Shown piece by piece: positions 10,815 through 21,418 of a DNA stretch of 64,000 bases. Position 1 is the first letter of the stretch; every line of letters begins with the position of its first letter. The stretch comes from Rhodanobacter ginsengisoli (GTDB taxonomy: Bacteria > Pseudomonadota > Gammaproteobacteria > Xanthomonadales > Rhodanobacteraceae). Location: NCBI RefSeq assembly GCF_042657065.1, contig NZ_JBHSNF010000002.1, positions 310,001-374,000 of the forward strand, in the 5' to 3' direction. Made by a program: the position numbers and the translations under genes. The notes under the pieces are model-generated. The model did no database searches. It saw only the letters and a list, made by a program, of their open reading frames with translations, and was not told the origin of the DNA.

Positions 10815-11719
10815 GTTCGGGATGGTCGTTGTGGGTCATGTTCCTGGTGGTGCTCAACCTGGGCATCACGTTTTTCCTGTACCTGTGGGGACCCCGGGTG
10901 AAGATCCCCACCCTCCCCGACGGCACCAGCGGCCATGTATGGGCGCACGGCACGCTGCGCGAAGGAATCCGTCCGCTGCCGCGCTGGTGGCTGGCCCTGT
11001 CCGGCGCGATGTTCATCGCCGGCGTCGCCTACCTGGCCCTGTTTCCGGGCTTCGGCGGCTTCAAGGGCCTGCTTGGCTGGACCTCGCACGGAAAACTCGC
11101 GCGGGACGTGGCGGCCAATGGCGTCAAGCTGGACGAGCTGATGAAGCGGTTCAGCCTGTATCCGGTGGAGCAGCTCGCCGGCGACCCGGAGGCGCAGCAG
11201 TTGGGTACCGTGCTGTTCCGCGACAACTGCGCCGCCTGTCACGGCCGCGAGGCGAAGGGCAACGTGCTGCTCGGTGCACCCGACCTCACCGACAACGACT
11301 GGCTCTACGGCGGTGACGGCAAGGCGATCACGACATCCATCCATGATGGCCGCGCGGGCGTGATGCCGCCCTGGTCCAGCCTCGGCGAGGACAACGTGAA
11401 GAATCTGGCGCAATACGTGCTGAGCCTGTCCGGCTCGCCGCACGACCAGGCCAGGGCTGCCGCGGCCAAGCCGTTGTTCGCCACCTGCGCGGCCTGTCAC
11501 GGTGCCGAGGGCAAGGGCAACCAGGCGTTGGGCGCACCCAATCTCACCGACCACATCTGGCTGCATGGCGGCAGCGTGGCCGACATCGAGGAGACCATCC
11601 GCAACGGTCGCCAGGGCCATATGCCGGTGTGGAGCCCGCGACTGAGCGACGAACAGATCCACGTGGTTGCCGCCTATGTCTACCATCTGTCGCACCCGGA
11701 CGATGCCGCTCGCCAGTAA
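10811..11719 (+). CDS. ccoP: cbb3 oxidase subunit III, diheme cytochrome c
   Basis: 302 residues. CcoP accepts electrons from soluble cytochromes or bc1 and feeds CcoO. Two N-terminal helices (about 7-26 and 61-80) precede two cytochrome c domains with CAACH heme sites at C140/C143/H144 and C226/C229/H230; the axial Met contexts GVMPPW and GHMPVW are both present. The N-terminal cytoplasmic segment between the helices is of usual size. ATGA overlap with ccoQ; the next gene starts 17 bases inside its 3' end. Confidence 0.96.
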   Translation: MSSGWSLWVMFLVVLNLGITFFLYLWGPRVKIPTLPDGTSGHVWAHGTLREGIRPLPRWWLALSGAMFIAGVAYLALFPGFGGFKGLLGWTSHGKLARDVAANGVKLDELMKRFSLYPVEQLAGDPEAQQLGTVLFRDNCAACHGREAKGNVLLGAPDLTDNDWLYGGDGKAITTSIHDGRAGVMPPWSSLGEDNVKNLAQYVLSLSGSPHDQARAAAAKPLFATCAACHGAEGKGNQALGAPNLTDHIWLHGGSVADIEETIRNGRQGHMPVWSPRLSDEQIHVVAAYVYHLSHPDDAARQ

Positions 11720-11927
11720 GCCGGCCACCGCATCGAGCTGGTATCGCCAGCCGGTGCTGTGGCTGGGCGTGATCGTCTTCCTGGCCTCCATCGCCGGTTG
11801 CGTGTGGATCATCGTGATGAGCGTGCGCTACGCCGACACGCCGCTGAAGACCTCGCGCGCCGTCTTCGGCGTGCCGGTCAGCGCGCACAGCAGTCGCGCG
11901 CCCCCGGCGTCGCGCTCGACGCCATGA
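11703..11927 (+). CDS. Small cco-operon membrane protein, possible reduced FixH/CcoH
   Basis: 74 residues with one membrane helix (about 17-38), a short charged cytosolic N-terminus and a Ser/Pro-rich end. It sits where FixH/CcoH is normally found, between ccoP and the copper ATPase gene, overlapping both (17 bases with ccoP and ATGA with the ATPase gene). FixH/CcoH has a periplasmic domain of about 100 residues, so if this is its counterpart it has lost most of it. Position and topology are seen; the functional link to oxidase assembly is inference. Confidence 0.6.
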   Translation: MPLASKPATASSWYRQPVLWLGVIVFLASIAGCVWIIVMSVRYADTPLKTSRAVFGVPVSAHSSRAPPASRSTP

Positions 11928-14185
11928 ACGCGTACGCGGCCTGGCTTCACCCGCAACTCGCGGCGCAGGTGCTGCGCCGTCGTCGCGACGGCTGCAGCGA
12001 AATCGCGCTGCGCGTCGGCCCCCTGCAGGACGCCCGCCAGGTGCTGTGGCTGGAGCAGCGGATTCGCGGCCTGCCCGGCGTGCGACGGGTCGCGATCGAC
12101 CATGCCGCGCAGCGCGTGCGGGTCGTGTGGGATGCGCGATGCACCCCGCTGCCGAACCTGCTGGAGAGCTTCGCCGCCGCCAACTGCCCGGCCCGGCCGT
12201 TGCGCCAGGACAGCATCGACGATGCCCGCGAAGGCGAGATGCACGACGCGCTGAAGCGCCTGCTGGTCGCCGGCATGTGCGCGATGCAGGTGATGGCCTA
12301 CGCGCTCGTGATCTACATCGGCGCGGTCGATTTCGTCGACTTCAGCACGCGCAACCTGTTTCGCTGGCTCGGCCTGATCACCAGCCTGCCGCTGGTGTTC
12401 TACTCGGCGCGTCCGTTCTTCACCGATGCCGTGCACGAGCTGCGCGAGCACCGGCCCGGCATCAACCTGCCGGTGGCGCTGGCGGTGGCCCTGGTGTTCG
12501 TCGCCAGCACGCTGAACACGCTGCGCGGCAGCGGCGAGATCTATTTCGATTCGATCAGCATGTTCGTCTTCCTGCTGCTCGCTGCACGCTACCTGGAGCT
12601 GCGCTCGCGCCACCGCAGCGGCGCACTCGGCGAAGCGGCGATCGACGCCGCGCCCCTGCTGGCCCAGCGCCGACGCGCCGATGGCGAACTGGAGACCGTC
12701 GCCGCGATGGCCCTGCTGCCCGGCGACCTGGTGCATGTGGCCGAGGGCCGCACGGTACCGGCCGATGGCGTGCTGGAAAGTGGCAGCGTGCAGGTGGACG
12801 AGGCGCTGTTGTCGGGTGAATCGCGGCCGGTGATGCGCCAGCCGGGCGAGCGGCTGATCGCGGGCAGCCTGCTGTTGTCCGGACCCGCCGGGATGCGCGT
12901 CGAACGCAGCGGCGCGGCCACCACGCTGGCGCAGCTGGGCGCGATGGCCACCGGCGCACGCCAGGCCCGCACGCTGGCCAGCGACAGCGATCGCGAGATC
13001 AGCCGCTTCGTGGGGCGGGTACTGCTGTTGACCGCACTCACCGCCGCGGGCTGGCTGCTGGTCGATCCTTCCCGCGCGTTCGCCGCGGCGATCGCCGTGC
13101 TGGTGGTGGCCTGTCCCTGCGCGTTCGCACTGACTGGCCCGGCCACGCTGATCCGCGCGTTCGGCGTGCTGGCCGGCCGGGGCGTGCTGGTCACCGACGC
13201 CGCCGCGCTGGCCCGGCTGGCGCGGGTCGACCTGGCGATGTTCGACAAGACCGGCACGCTCGGCGTGCCGCAGCTGGATCGCCGCGCGATTGAACCGCTG
13301 CGCGGCGACAGCCCGGAACAGATGCTGCAGCTGGCCGCCGCGCTGGCGCATGAGAGTTCGCATCCGCTGGCACAGGCACTGGCCGACGCCGCCCGCCGAG
13401 ACAGCCTGCCCGCGCGTGCGCAAGCGGTGCAGGTCAGCGCCGGTGCCGGGATCAGCGGCGAGGTGGACGGCCGCGCGCTGCGTCTGGGCCGCGCCGAATT
13501 CGCCCTGGCCGCCAGCGGCCAGCCGGTCCCGCTCACGGCCGCCGGTGCGCTGGTGCTGGCCGACGCCCGGGGGGCGCTCGCGGCCTTCCATCTGGACGAA
13601 CAGCCGCGCGCCGATGCACGCCGCACGCTCGACGCCCTGCGCGCCGACGGCGTGGCGGCGACGATCGCCAGTGGCGATACGCCAGCACGGGTGGCGGCCC
13701 TGGCCGGCAGCCTCGGCGTCGACGACTGGCATGCGCGTCAATCGCCGGCCGACAAGCTCGCCCGGCTGCAGGCCGCCCGCGCCCGTGGCCATGTGGTGCT
13801 CGCCGTCGGCGACGGCAGCAATGACGCGCCGCTGCTGGCCGGCGCCGACGTCTCGGCGGTGCTGGCCAGCGGTACCGAGCTGGCCCAGTCGCATGCCGAC
13901 CTGTTGCTGCTGGATGGACGTCTGGACGGCCTGGTCAGCGCCCGCGCCATCGCCCGGCAGGTGCAGCAGGTGATGCGCCAGAGTCGCCGCTGGGCGCTGC
14001 TCTACAACCTGTGCGCCGTGCCCTTCGCGGCGCTCGGTATCGTGCCGCCGTGGCTGGCCGCCATCGGCATGTCGCTGAGTTCGCTGGTCGTGGTGCTCAA
14101 CGCGCTGCGCGTGCGCAGCGACGCGGCATCCGGTCGACCCGAAGCAGGCGGCCCGATCCCCGGCCGGCGCGAGGTCCGGGCATGA
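11924..14185 (+). CDS. ccoI: Copper-translocating P-type ATPase of cbb3 oxidase assembly
   Basis: 753 residues. A P1B ATPase of the CcoI/FixI group, thought to move copper for the CuB site of CcoN. Motifs in order: LSGES (actuator domain), CPC at 397-399 in the membrane, DKTGT with phosphorylated Asp441, SSHPLA with His480, and the hinge GDGSND at 629-634. The N-terminal domain has the betaalphabeta look of a metal-binding domain, but the usual CxxC is missing; only Cys24 is near. Start ATG at 11924 overlaps the preceding stop; similarity upstream of it is absent. Confidence 0.92.
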   Translation: MNAYAAWLHPQLAAQVLRRRRDGCSEIALRVGPLQDARQVLWLEQRIRGLPGVRRVAIDHAAQRVRVVWDARCTPLPNLLESFAAANCPARPLRQDSIDDAREGEMHDALKRLLVAGMCAMQVMAYALVIYIGAVDFVDFSTRNLFRWLGLITSLPLVFYSARPFFTDAVHELREHRPGINLPVALAVALVFVASTLNTLRGSGEIYFDSISMFVFLLLAARYLELRSRHRSGALGEAAIDAAPLLAQRRRADGELETVAAMALLPGDLVHVAEGRTVPADGVLESGSVQVDEALLSGESRPVMRQPGERLIAGSLLLSGPAGMRVERSGAATTLAQLGAMATGARQARTLASDSDREISRFVGRVLLLTALTAAGWLLVDPSRAFAAAIAVLVVACPCAFALTGPATLIRAFGVLAGRGVLVTDAAALARLARVDLAMFDKTGTLGVPQLDRRAIEPLRGDSPEQMLQLAAALAHESSHPLAQALADAARRDSLPARAQAVQVSAGAGISGEVDGRALRLGRAEFALAASGQPVPLTAAGALVLADARGALAAFHLDEQPRADARRTLDALRADGVAATIASGDTPARVAALAGSLGVDDWHARQSPADKLARLQAARARGHVVLAVGDGSNDAPLLAGADVSAVLASGTELAQSHADLLLLDGRLDGLVSARAIARQVQQVMRQSRRWALLYNLCAVPFAALGIVPPWLAAIGMSLSSLVVVLNALRVRSDAASGRPEAGGPIPGRREVRA

Positions 14186-14388
14186 ACATCCTGCTGGTGC
14201 TGATTCCGGTCACCCTGCTGGTGATCGCGATCGCGGTGGCGCTGTTCTTCTGGGCGGTCAATCACCAGCAGTTCGACGATCTCGACAGCCCGGGCGTGTT
14301 GCCGTTGATGGATGACCCGGCGCCCGAAGCCGAAGCGGCGACGGCCGAACCAACCGAACCGACCGATCAGGGTCCGACCGGCGGCTAG
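14182..14388 (+). CDS. ccoS: cbb3 oxidase maturation protein CcoS
   Basis: 68 residues. CcoS is needed to insert heme b/b3 and CuB into CcoN. Family marks: N-terminal helix directly at the start, then FFWAVNHQQFDDLDSPG, in which the QFDDLD segment is the hallmark. ATGA overlap with ccoI. The acidic/Ala/Pro tail (about 45-68) is variable in the family. Last gene of the operon; its stop overlaps by 4 bases the stop of the convergent acetyl-CoA hydrolase gene. No ccoG occurs in this cluster. Confidence 0.93.
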   Translation: MNILLVLIPVTLLVIAIAVALFFWAVNHQQFDDLDSPGVLPLMDDPAPEAEAATAEPTEPTDQGPTGG

Positions 14389-16349
14389 TCCTCGCGCGCC
14401 GGCCGGCGCAGCGCGGTCAGCAGCAAACGGCGCTGCACGCGATCGGCGATCTTTCGCGGCGAGGACAATCCCATCCGCGCCAGCGCCTCGTCCTCGCCCG
14501 CCACCATCTCGCCGGGCCGGCAGAGCGCGCGCAGCAACTGCCATTTGCCGCGCCAGTGGCTGGCGCAGGCCTTCAGCCAGTTCAACGCCGGCAGCAGGCG
14601 CTGCTCGACCTCGTCGAAATCGCTGCCGAACGGGAACGTGGGCAACAGGCCTTTCTGGCGGAACGGCAGCAGCGCCTCGCGCAGATGCTGTGGATGATGA
14701 CGACGCCATGCCTCGGGTATCACGAAGTCCGCCGCCAGCTTGCCGTGTGCCTTCGCTTCCGCGCACAGGGCATCGAGGAAGCGGGCGTCGCAGATCGACA
14801 GCATCGCCTCGACACATTCGCCGTCGCTCTTGCCGCGCAGGTCGGCGACCCCGTATTCGGTGACGAAGATATCGCGCAGGTGACGCGGTATCGTGGTCTG
14901 CCCGTAGTTCCAGCGGATGTTGCTCTCGATGCCGCCGCGGCTGACCCGGGTGGCGCGCAGCAACAGCACCGAACGGCCGCCCGGCAGTTCATGCGCCATC
15001 GCCACGAAGTTGTACTGGCCACCGACGCCGCTGACCACGCGACCATCCTCCAGCGTGTCCGATACCGCGGCACCGAGCAGGGTCGCCATCATGCAGGTGT
15101 TGAAGAATCGCGCGCCACGCCGCTGCAGTATCGCCAGCGCCTGGTGGTCGCCGTACAGCTGGTTGACGTTGGAGACCGCGCACATGTCGATCGCATCCGG
15201 ATCGGCGGCCTCGGTGGCATCGAGCCACTGGTACAGTTCGCGCGAACCCAGGAAGAACGCGCCGCGCAGATAGTGGCCGCCCGGCGTGGCCGGATTCAGC
15301 CGCCCCGCCACCGAGGCACGTTCCAGCGCCAGGCTGTCCCAGCTGCGCCGCTTCAGGATGCCGCCGCGCTGCAGGTGCATGAAGCCGTCCATGACCATCT
15401 CGCTGGCGCCATACAGGCCGGTCTGCAACGCCGTCATGCCGCCCACCCGCCCGGCCAGTGCATGCGTGCTGCCGGCCGGATCCAGCGCCACCAGCATGCA
15501 GCGCCACGCGGTGTTGTCGTGCTGGCGCAGCAGCAGCCCCTTGACCAGCGCATCGGACAACGCCCCGATGCCGATCTGCAGGCAGCCGCCATCCCGGACC
15601 AGGGTGCTGGCATGCAGGCCCAGCGCGTACTCGGCCAGGTCGATCGGCGGCCGCGGCAGCGCGAACAGCCGCGGCAGGCTGGGCGGGCGCAGCTCGACGT
15701 CGAAATAGCTTTCCGCCACCTCGGCATTGCCGCTCAGATAAGGCAGGTCCGGATGCACCACGGCCACGCACACCGGCCGGCGGCTGCCCGCGACCTGCAC
15801 CTGACGCAGGAAATCCAGGGTCAGGTCCGGATTGCAGGACAGGCTGTAGCGCACGCCATCCGGCCCCTCGCGCCGGGCCACCAGTTGCACCAGCAGGTTG
15901 ATCTCCTGCACCGCCAGGTCGCGGGCGACATGGGTGTAGTTCTGGCTGATGTAGCTGCGCTGGGCACTGCCCGAATGCAGCAGTGCGCCGGATTTCAGGT
16001 AGAACTCGTGCACCGCGACGTTCGGCGGCAGCGCATCCCGCGCCTGATCCAGCGCGTATTGCGGATCGACCTGGTCGGCACCGAAGTGACGCTGCAGGAA
16101 CGGACCCAGGAAACGTCGTTCCAGTCCCGCTTTTGGCTGCGGCAGGGTCAGCGACAGCGCGGTATATAGCCGCATCGAGCGGGGCGGCGTGGCCGCCGTG
16201 AGCTGGTACAACGCATTGAGCAGGCCGTGCGGCTTGCCCAGGCCCAGCGGCGCGGCGATGCGCAGGTCCGGCCCCAGCTCATTGGCGAGGTACTGTGCAC
16301 AGGCGTCGGTGTCGGTGAAACAGTGCGCGGTCGGCATGCGTCCGATCAT
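14385..16349 (-). CDS. Acetyl-CoA hydrolase/transferase family protein
   Basis: 654 residues, longer than the roughly 500-residue enzymes of the family. These enzymes move CoA between acetyl-CoA and another acid, or hydrolyse acetyl-CoA, through a glutamyl-CoA intermediate. Seen: GIGALSDALVKG, GGMTALQTGLYGASEM, then a C-terminal hydrolase/transferase domain with GVGGQYNFVAMA, RGGIESNIRWNYG and VTEYGVADLRGKSD. The first 150 residues and a tail of about 80 residues are additional. Start taken at 16349; a second in-frame ATG at 16337 (MPTAHC) is equally possible. The frame is open much further upstream, but only as an antisense shadow of the phospholipase gene. Acyl acceptor unknown. Confidence 0.85.
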   Translation of the reverse strand: MIGRMPTAHCFTDTDACAQYLANELGPDLRIAAPLGLGKPHGLLNALYQLTAATPPRSMRLYTALSLTLPQPKAGLERRFLGPFLQRHFGADQVDPQYALDQARDALPPNVAVHEFYLKSGALLHSGSAQRSYISQNYTHVARDLAVQEINLLVQLVARREGPDGVRYSLSCNPDLTLDFLRQVQVAGSRRPVCVAVVHPDLPYLSGNAEVAESYFDVELRPPSLPRLFALPRPPIDLAEYALGLHASTLVRDGGCLQIGIGALSDALVKGLLLRQHDNTAWRCMLVALDPAGSTHALAGRVGGMTALQTGLYGASEMVMDGFMHLQRGGILKRRSWDSLALERASVAGRLNPATPGGHYLRGAFFLGSRELYQWLDATEAADPDAIDMCAVSNVNQLYGDHQALAILQRRGARFFNTCMMATLLGAAVSDTLEDGRVVSGVGGQYNFVAMAHELPGGRSVLLLRATRVSRGGIESNIRWNYGQTTIPRHLRDIFVTEYGVADLRGKSDGECVEAMLSICDARFLDALCAEAKAHGKLAADFVIPEAWRRHHPQHLREALLPFRQKGLLPTFPFGSDFDEVEQRLLPALNWLKACASHWRGKWQLLRALCRPGEMVAGEDEALARMGLSSPRKIADRVQRRLLLTALRRPARED

Positions 16350-16403
16350 GCCAGAACCCCGCCGATGACGGCGGATCCCCTGCTCATCGCCTACACTCGA
16401 AAC

Positions 16404-17848
<1,445 letters not shown>

Positions 17849-17858
<10 letters not shown>

Positions 17859-17907
17859 GCGCAGCCGGTGTCGCTTGAAGCTGTCTGTTCGCTTGATGTC
17901 TCAAGCG
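17849..17907 (+). terminator. Two hairpins between the PLD gene and xseA
   Basis: First stem CGACACC/GGTGTCG (17849-17855 with 17867-17873) overlaps the PLD stop. Second stem CGCTTGA/TCAAGCG (17890-17896 with 17901-17907, loop TGTC) is followed by GGATGTTTT. Together they may end the PLD transcript before xseA; the T tract is weak. Confidence 0.45.
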
Positions 17908-17956
17908 GATGTTTTCCAACAACTTGATCCCTTCAGCATGTTAGGCTCACGCCCTT

Positions 17957-19321
17957 ATGCATGCGCCATTCGACGACTCCACGCCGCGTCACGTCCTGAC
18001 CCCCAGCTCGCTCAACCGGCTGGTGCGCGACCTGCTGGGCGATGCCCTGCCGCAGGTGTGGATCGAGGGCGAACTGTCGAACGTGGCCAGGCCCGCCTCC
18101 GGGCATCTGTACTTCACCCTGAAGGACAGCGGGGCGCAGGTACGCTGCGCGATGTTCAAGCCGAAGGCGGCCGCGCTGCGCTTCCGTCCGGTCGACGGGC
18201 TGCAGGTGCTGCTGCGCGCCAAGGTCGGCCTGTACGAGCCGCGCGGCGAGTTCCAGCTGGTCGCCGAATACATGGAGCTGGCCGGCGAAGGCGCGTTGCA
18301 GCGCGAGTTCGAACAGCTGAAGGCACGGCTGGATGCGGAAGGCCTGTTCGAGCCCGGCCGCAAGCGCGCCCTGCCCCGTTTCGCGCGACGCATCGGCGTG
18401 ATCACCTCGGCCACCGGCGCGGCGGTGCGCGACGTGCTGAGCGTGCTGACGCGGCGCTGGCCGCTGGCCGATGTCGAGGTGTTGCCGGTGCCGGTGCAGG
18501 GTCGCGAGGCGCCGCCGGCGATCGTGTCGATGCTGCGCAAGGCCTCCGCCAGCGGTCGCTACGACGTGCTGCTGCTGACCCGCGGCGGCGGCTCGCTGGA
18601 AGACCTGTGGGCGTTCAACGAGGAAGCGGTGGCGCGAGCGATCCATGCCAGCGCGGTGCCGGTGGTCTCCGCGGTCGGTCACGAGATCGACTTCAGCATC
18701 GCCGATTTCGTCGCCGACCTGCGCGCCCCTACGCCGTCGGCGGCGGCCGAATTGCTGGTGCCCGACGCAGTCGCGATCGAGCGCCACCTGCAGCAGCTGC
18801 AGCAGCGCATGATCACCCTGCAGCAGCGGCGGCTGCAGGCCTGCGCGCAACGACTCGATCATCTGCAGGCCCGCCTGCAGGCGCAGCGACCGCAGGCGCG
18901 GCTGGCGCGCGACCACGAACGACTGCTGCATCTGCAGCGCCGGCTGGCCAGCGTGCTGCGCGAGCAGAGCCAGCGTCGCCACACCCGCCTGGAACGGCTG
19001 CACGCGCGCCTGCTGGCGCAGCATCCCAGCACCCGCCTGGAGCTGCTGGCGCGACGGCTGGCCGAGCAGGACCAGCGCCTGCGCCGCGCCATCACCCTCG
19101 TGCTGGAACGCCGGCAGACCCGCTTGCGCCATGCCGGCCACGCGCTGCACGCGGTCAGTCCGCTGGCCACGCTGGAGCGCGGCTACGCGATCCTGTTCGA
19201 CGCCAACGGCCAGGTGTTGCGCTCGGCCAGGAACGTGGCCGTCGGCACCCCGCTGCGCGCGCGCCTGGCCGACGGCGAACTGGGGTTGCGGGTGGAGGAG
19301 GCTGCGAAGCCTCGCGGGTAG
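17957..19321 (+). CDS. xseA: Exodeoxyribonuclease VII large subunit
   Basis: 454 residues, normal size. With XseB it degrades single-stranded DNA to short oligonucleotides. N-terminal OB-fold (about 12-105) with the signature WIEGELSNVARPASGHLYF; catalytic region with TSATGAAVRDV, LLLTRGGGSLEDLWAFN and VGHEIDFSIADFVADLRAPTP split across residues 140-265; then a long Gln/Arg/Leu-rich coiled coil (about 275-400) and a short C-terminal domain with LERGYAIL. The xseB gene is not in the window. Confidence 0.97.
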   Translation: MHAPFDDSTPRHVLTPSSLNRLVRDLLGDALPQVWIEGELSNVARPASGHLYFTLKDSGAQVRCAMFKPKAAALRFRPVDGLQVLLRAKVGLYEPRGEFQLVAEYMELAGEGALQREFEQLKARLDAEGLFEPGRKRALPRFARRIGVITSATGAAVRDVLSVLTRRWPLADVEVLPVPVQGREAPPAIVSMLRKASASGRYDVLLLTRGGGSLEDLWAFNEEAVARAIHASAVPVVSAVGHEIDFSIADFVADLRAPTPSAAAELLVPDAVAIERHLQQLQQRMITLQQRRLQACAQRLDHLQARLQAQRPQARLARDHERLLHLQRRLASVLREQSQRRHTRLERLHARLLAQHPSTRLELLARRLAEQDQRLRRAITLVLERRQTRLRHAGHALHAVSPLATLERGYAILFDANGQVLRSARNVAVGTPLRARLADGELGLRVEEAAKPRG

Positions 19322-19350
19322 TCGCGCAGCAACTGACACCCGTGCCGCCC

Positions 19351-20562
19351 CTAGCCTGCCAGTATTCCCTCGATGGCGGCGACCGCCGTGGCAAGGCCGT
19401 CTTCGCGGGCAATACGCCGACCAAGCTCGGCCGCACGCGTAACGACGGTTTCCCGCGCGACAAAATCGAGGGCTGCAGCAAGCGCCGCAGCATCCGGGCT
19501 TGCTGCCGAGAGCGCCACCGGCGCCACGCCCAGCCGACGAAGGCGATCTGCCCAGAACGCCTGATCACCGGCGAACGGCATGACGATGGAGGGCTTGCCT
19601 GCCTGCAGGGCCGAGTGGGTAGTTCCCGACCCTCCGTGGTGGATCACCGCGATCATCCGTGGAAACAGCCAATCGTGCGGGGTGGCGTCGATGCACAGGA
19701 CATTGTCCGGAAGGCTCACGCCGCCCATCCCGTTCCACCCCGGCCAGAACACGGCGCGCCGCCCGTCCAGCGCCGCGATCACCGCATCGAGCATGGCAGG
19801 CATGTCGATGCCGGTCATGCTGCCAAAGCCCACGTAGACCGGCGCAGTGCCAGCGGCAAGGAACGCCGCCAAGACCGGGGGCGGCGCATAGCTTTCACCC
19901 GTCGGCGGCAACCACTGGCCACACAGCCTGGCATTTGCCGGCCAGTCCGCTGGCGATGGCAGCAGCGTCGGCGAGATGCCGTAGAGCACGGGCAGATCCT
20001 TCCACACGGTTTTTCGCGGCGGCAAGGCCAGCACCTCCGCCCGTGCACGGTTGAGTGCCTTCTTGAAGGCCAGCCAGAACAGCTTGTTGGTGAACGCGAG
20101 GCTGGCCCGGTTCAACCAGGCGGGAACCCAGGCCGGCGGCAGAAAGGGCGAAGGAAACTCGCGCGACGGCGTAAGCGGGATCATCCCCGCGATGACGGCT
20201 GGGACCTTGAGGTACTCGGCTACCGAAAGCCCGACAAAGCCGGCCAGGCCCGACGTCACGATGGCGTCGCAACCTTCCGCCGCGGCCAGCGTCTCCCGCA
20301 TCCACGCGGCCGTATGCCTGTTGGTCAACGCCACCATGGCCTTGGCCGTGCCGCGCGGTCCTTGTCGTCCCCACTCGGCAAACAGCTCGCGGATGTCGCC
20401 GGAAAGCGGCGTGGCTGGAATCCCGAGCGCATGCGCCGTGCCCAAGGTTCGCGCGTCACCAAGCAGAACCACCTCATGGCCCGCTTCGCGCAAGGCATGA
20501 CCCAGGGCGGCCAGCGGGCGCGTATCGCCCTCGGTGCCGTAGGTCAGAAGTACGAGCTTCAT
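19351..20562 (-). CDS. Glycosyltransferase, UGT/MurG-like (GT1 family)
   Basis: 403 residues, two-domain GT-B enzyme. The start MKLVLLTYGTEGDTRPLAALG is the usual opening of GT1 enzymes, and the nucleotide-sugar binding segment HHGGSGTTHSALQAGKP (about 311-327) followed by DQAFWA is well kept. Relatives glycosylate lipids (rhamnosyl, sterol) or natural products and drugs; the acceptor is not predictable here. It is divergent from a TetR gene, with a 27-bp palindrome in the 59-bp gap, so it is probably controlled by that repressor. Confidence 0.85.
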   Translation of the reverse strand: MKLVLLTYGTEGDTRPLAALGHALREAGHEVVLLGDARTLGTAHALGIPATPLSGDIRELFAEWGRQGPRGTAKAMVALTNRHTAAWMRETLAAAEGCDAIVTSGLAGFVGLSVAEYLKVPAVIAGMIPLTPSREFPSPFLPPAWVPAWLNRASLAFTNKLFWLAFKKALNRARAEVLALPPRKTVWKDLPVLYGISPTLLPSPADWPANARLCGQWLPPTGESYAPPPVLAAFLAAGTAPVYVGFGSMTGIDMPAMLDAVIAALDGRRAVFWPGWNGMGGVSLPDNVLCIDATPHDWLFPRMIAVIHHGGSGTTHSALQAGKPSIVMPFAGDQAFWADRLRRLGVAPVALSAASPDAAALAAALDFVARETVVTRAAELGRRIAREDGLATAVAAIEGILAG

Positions 20563-20574
20563 GTCTCGCTCCCA

Positions 20575-20601
20575 TGTAAAGTAAACGACGTGTACTTTAC
20601 A
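20575..20601. promoter_or_regulatory. Palindromic operator candidate between UGT and TetR genes
   Basis: Inverted repeat TGTAAAGTA-N9-TACTTTACA with perfect 9-bp arms in the 59-bp divergent gap. TetR-family regulators bind such palindromes, usually covering both promoters. The AT-rich arms stand out in this GC-rich region. Confidence 0.75.
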
Positions 20602-20621
20602 CGCCGTCGAGTGTCTGAGCC

Positions 20622-21230
20622 ATGCCTTCTTCCCGTCCGCGTCCCCGGCCATCGAGCCGCGCCGAATTGCCCGAGCACATGGGCCTCGTTGCGCGCCAAT
20701 TGTTCGCATCGCGCGGCTATGCCCAGGTGACCATGGAGCAGGTCGCCGCCCAGGCCGGCGTATCCAAGCGCACTCTGTACAAATACTTTCCGGCCAAAGA
20801 GGCCTTGCTGGAACACACGCTGGAAGCTTCCCTGTCGAAAGACCTCGCAGCACGCGACTTCAGCCAGCACGAGCGCGCCGGCTTCCGCGCCGGCGCCACG
20901 GCGATGCTGCACGAGTCCGCGCACTGGTGCGAACAGCACGCGGATATCCTGCTGCCTTACATCCGCTACAAGTTCGCCAATTTCGACCCGGGCGCGAAGC
21001 CGAAGGAAGATCGCGGCCTGCTTCCACTCTGGGTGATGCTGATCGACGCCGCCCAGGATCGCGGCGAGGTGGCGCCGCAGCATCGCTCCGAACAGCTGGG
21101 CATCTATTTCCACTACCTCTACCTGGGTGCCCTGATGCGCTGGCTCAGCAAGCCGGGCCTCGACCTGCGGCAAGAGTTCGACATGGTGATCGAGCTGTTC
21201 ATGGACGGGGCGGCGGCCGGCGTGAATTGA
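20622..21230 (+). CDS. TetR/AcrR family transcriptional regulator
   Basis: 202 residues. N-terminal helix-turn-helix (about 22-65) with ARQLFASRGYAQVTMEQVAA and GVSKRTLYKYFPAKEALL, the family signature, then an all-helical ligand-binding domain of unknown specificity. The Arg/Pro-rich first 12 residues may add DNA contacts. Divergent from the UGT glycosyltransferase with a shared palindrome, so it likely represses that gene and itself. The C-terminal domain resembles AefR-like regulators, but I am not certain. Confidence 0.9.
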   Translation: MPSSRPRPRPSSRAELPEHMGLVARQLFASRGYAQVTMEQVAAQAGVSKRTLYKYFPAKEALLEHTLEASLSKDLAARDFSQHERAGFRAGATAMLHESAHWCEQHADILLPYIRYKFANFDPGAKPKEDRGLLPLWVMLIDAAQDRGEVAPQHRSEQLGIYFHYLYLGALMRWLSKPGLDLRQEFDMVIELFMDGAAAGVN

Positions 21231-21418
21231 CGTTCGGCAAGGTGGCGCATGGCCATGCAGCCTTGCATCGCCCCGTGGAGAGCCTCGACATCATGCCCGT
21301 GCGGCCGTACGCAGCCGGCGCGAAAACCGGCTTCGCGCACTGGCAAACGGCCGCAGCTCACGACCCCTGAACGCCACGGCGCCCTATGCTTGCCGGATCG
21401 CATCCGCAGGCAAGCACC

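Noticed and set aside
11828..13894. 688-codon minus-strand frame opposite ccoI
   Set aside because: Shadow of a well-supported P-type ATPase gene; composition dominated by Arg, Gln, His and Ala.
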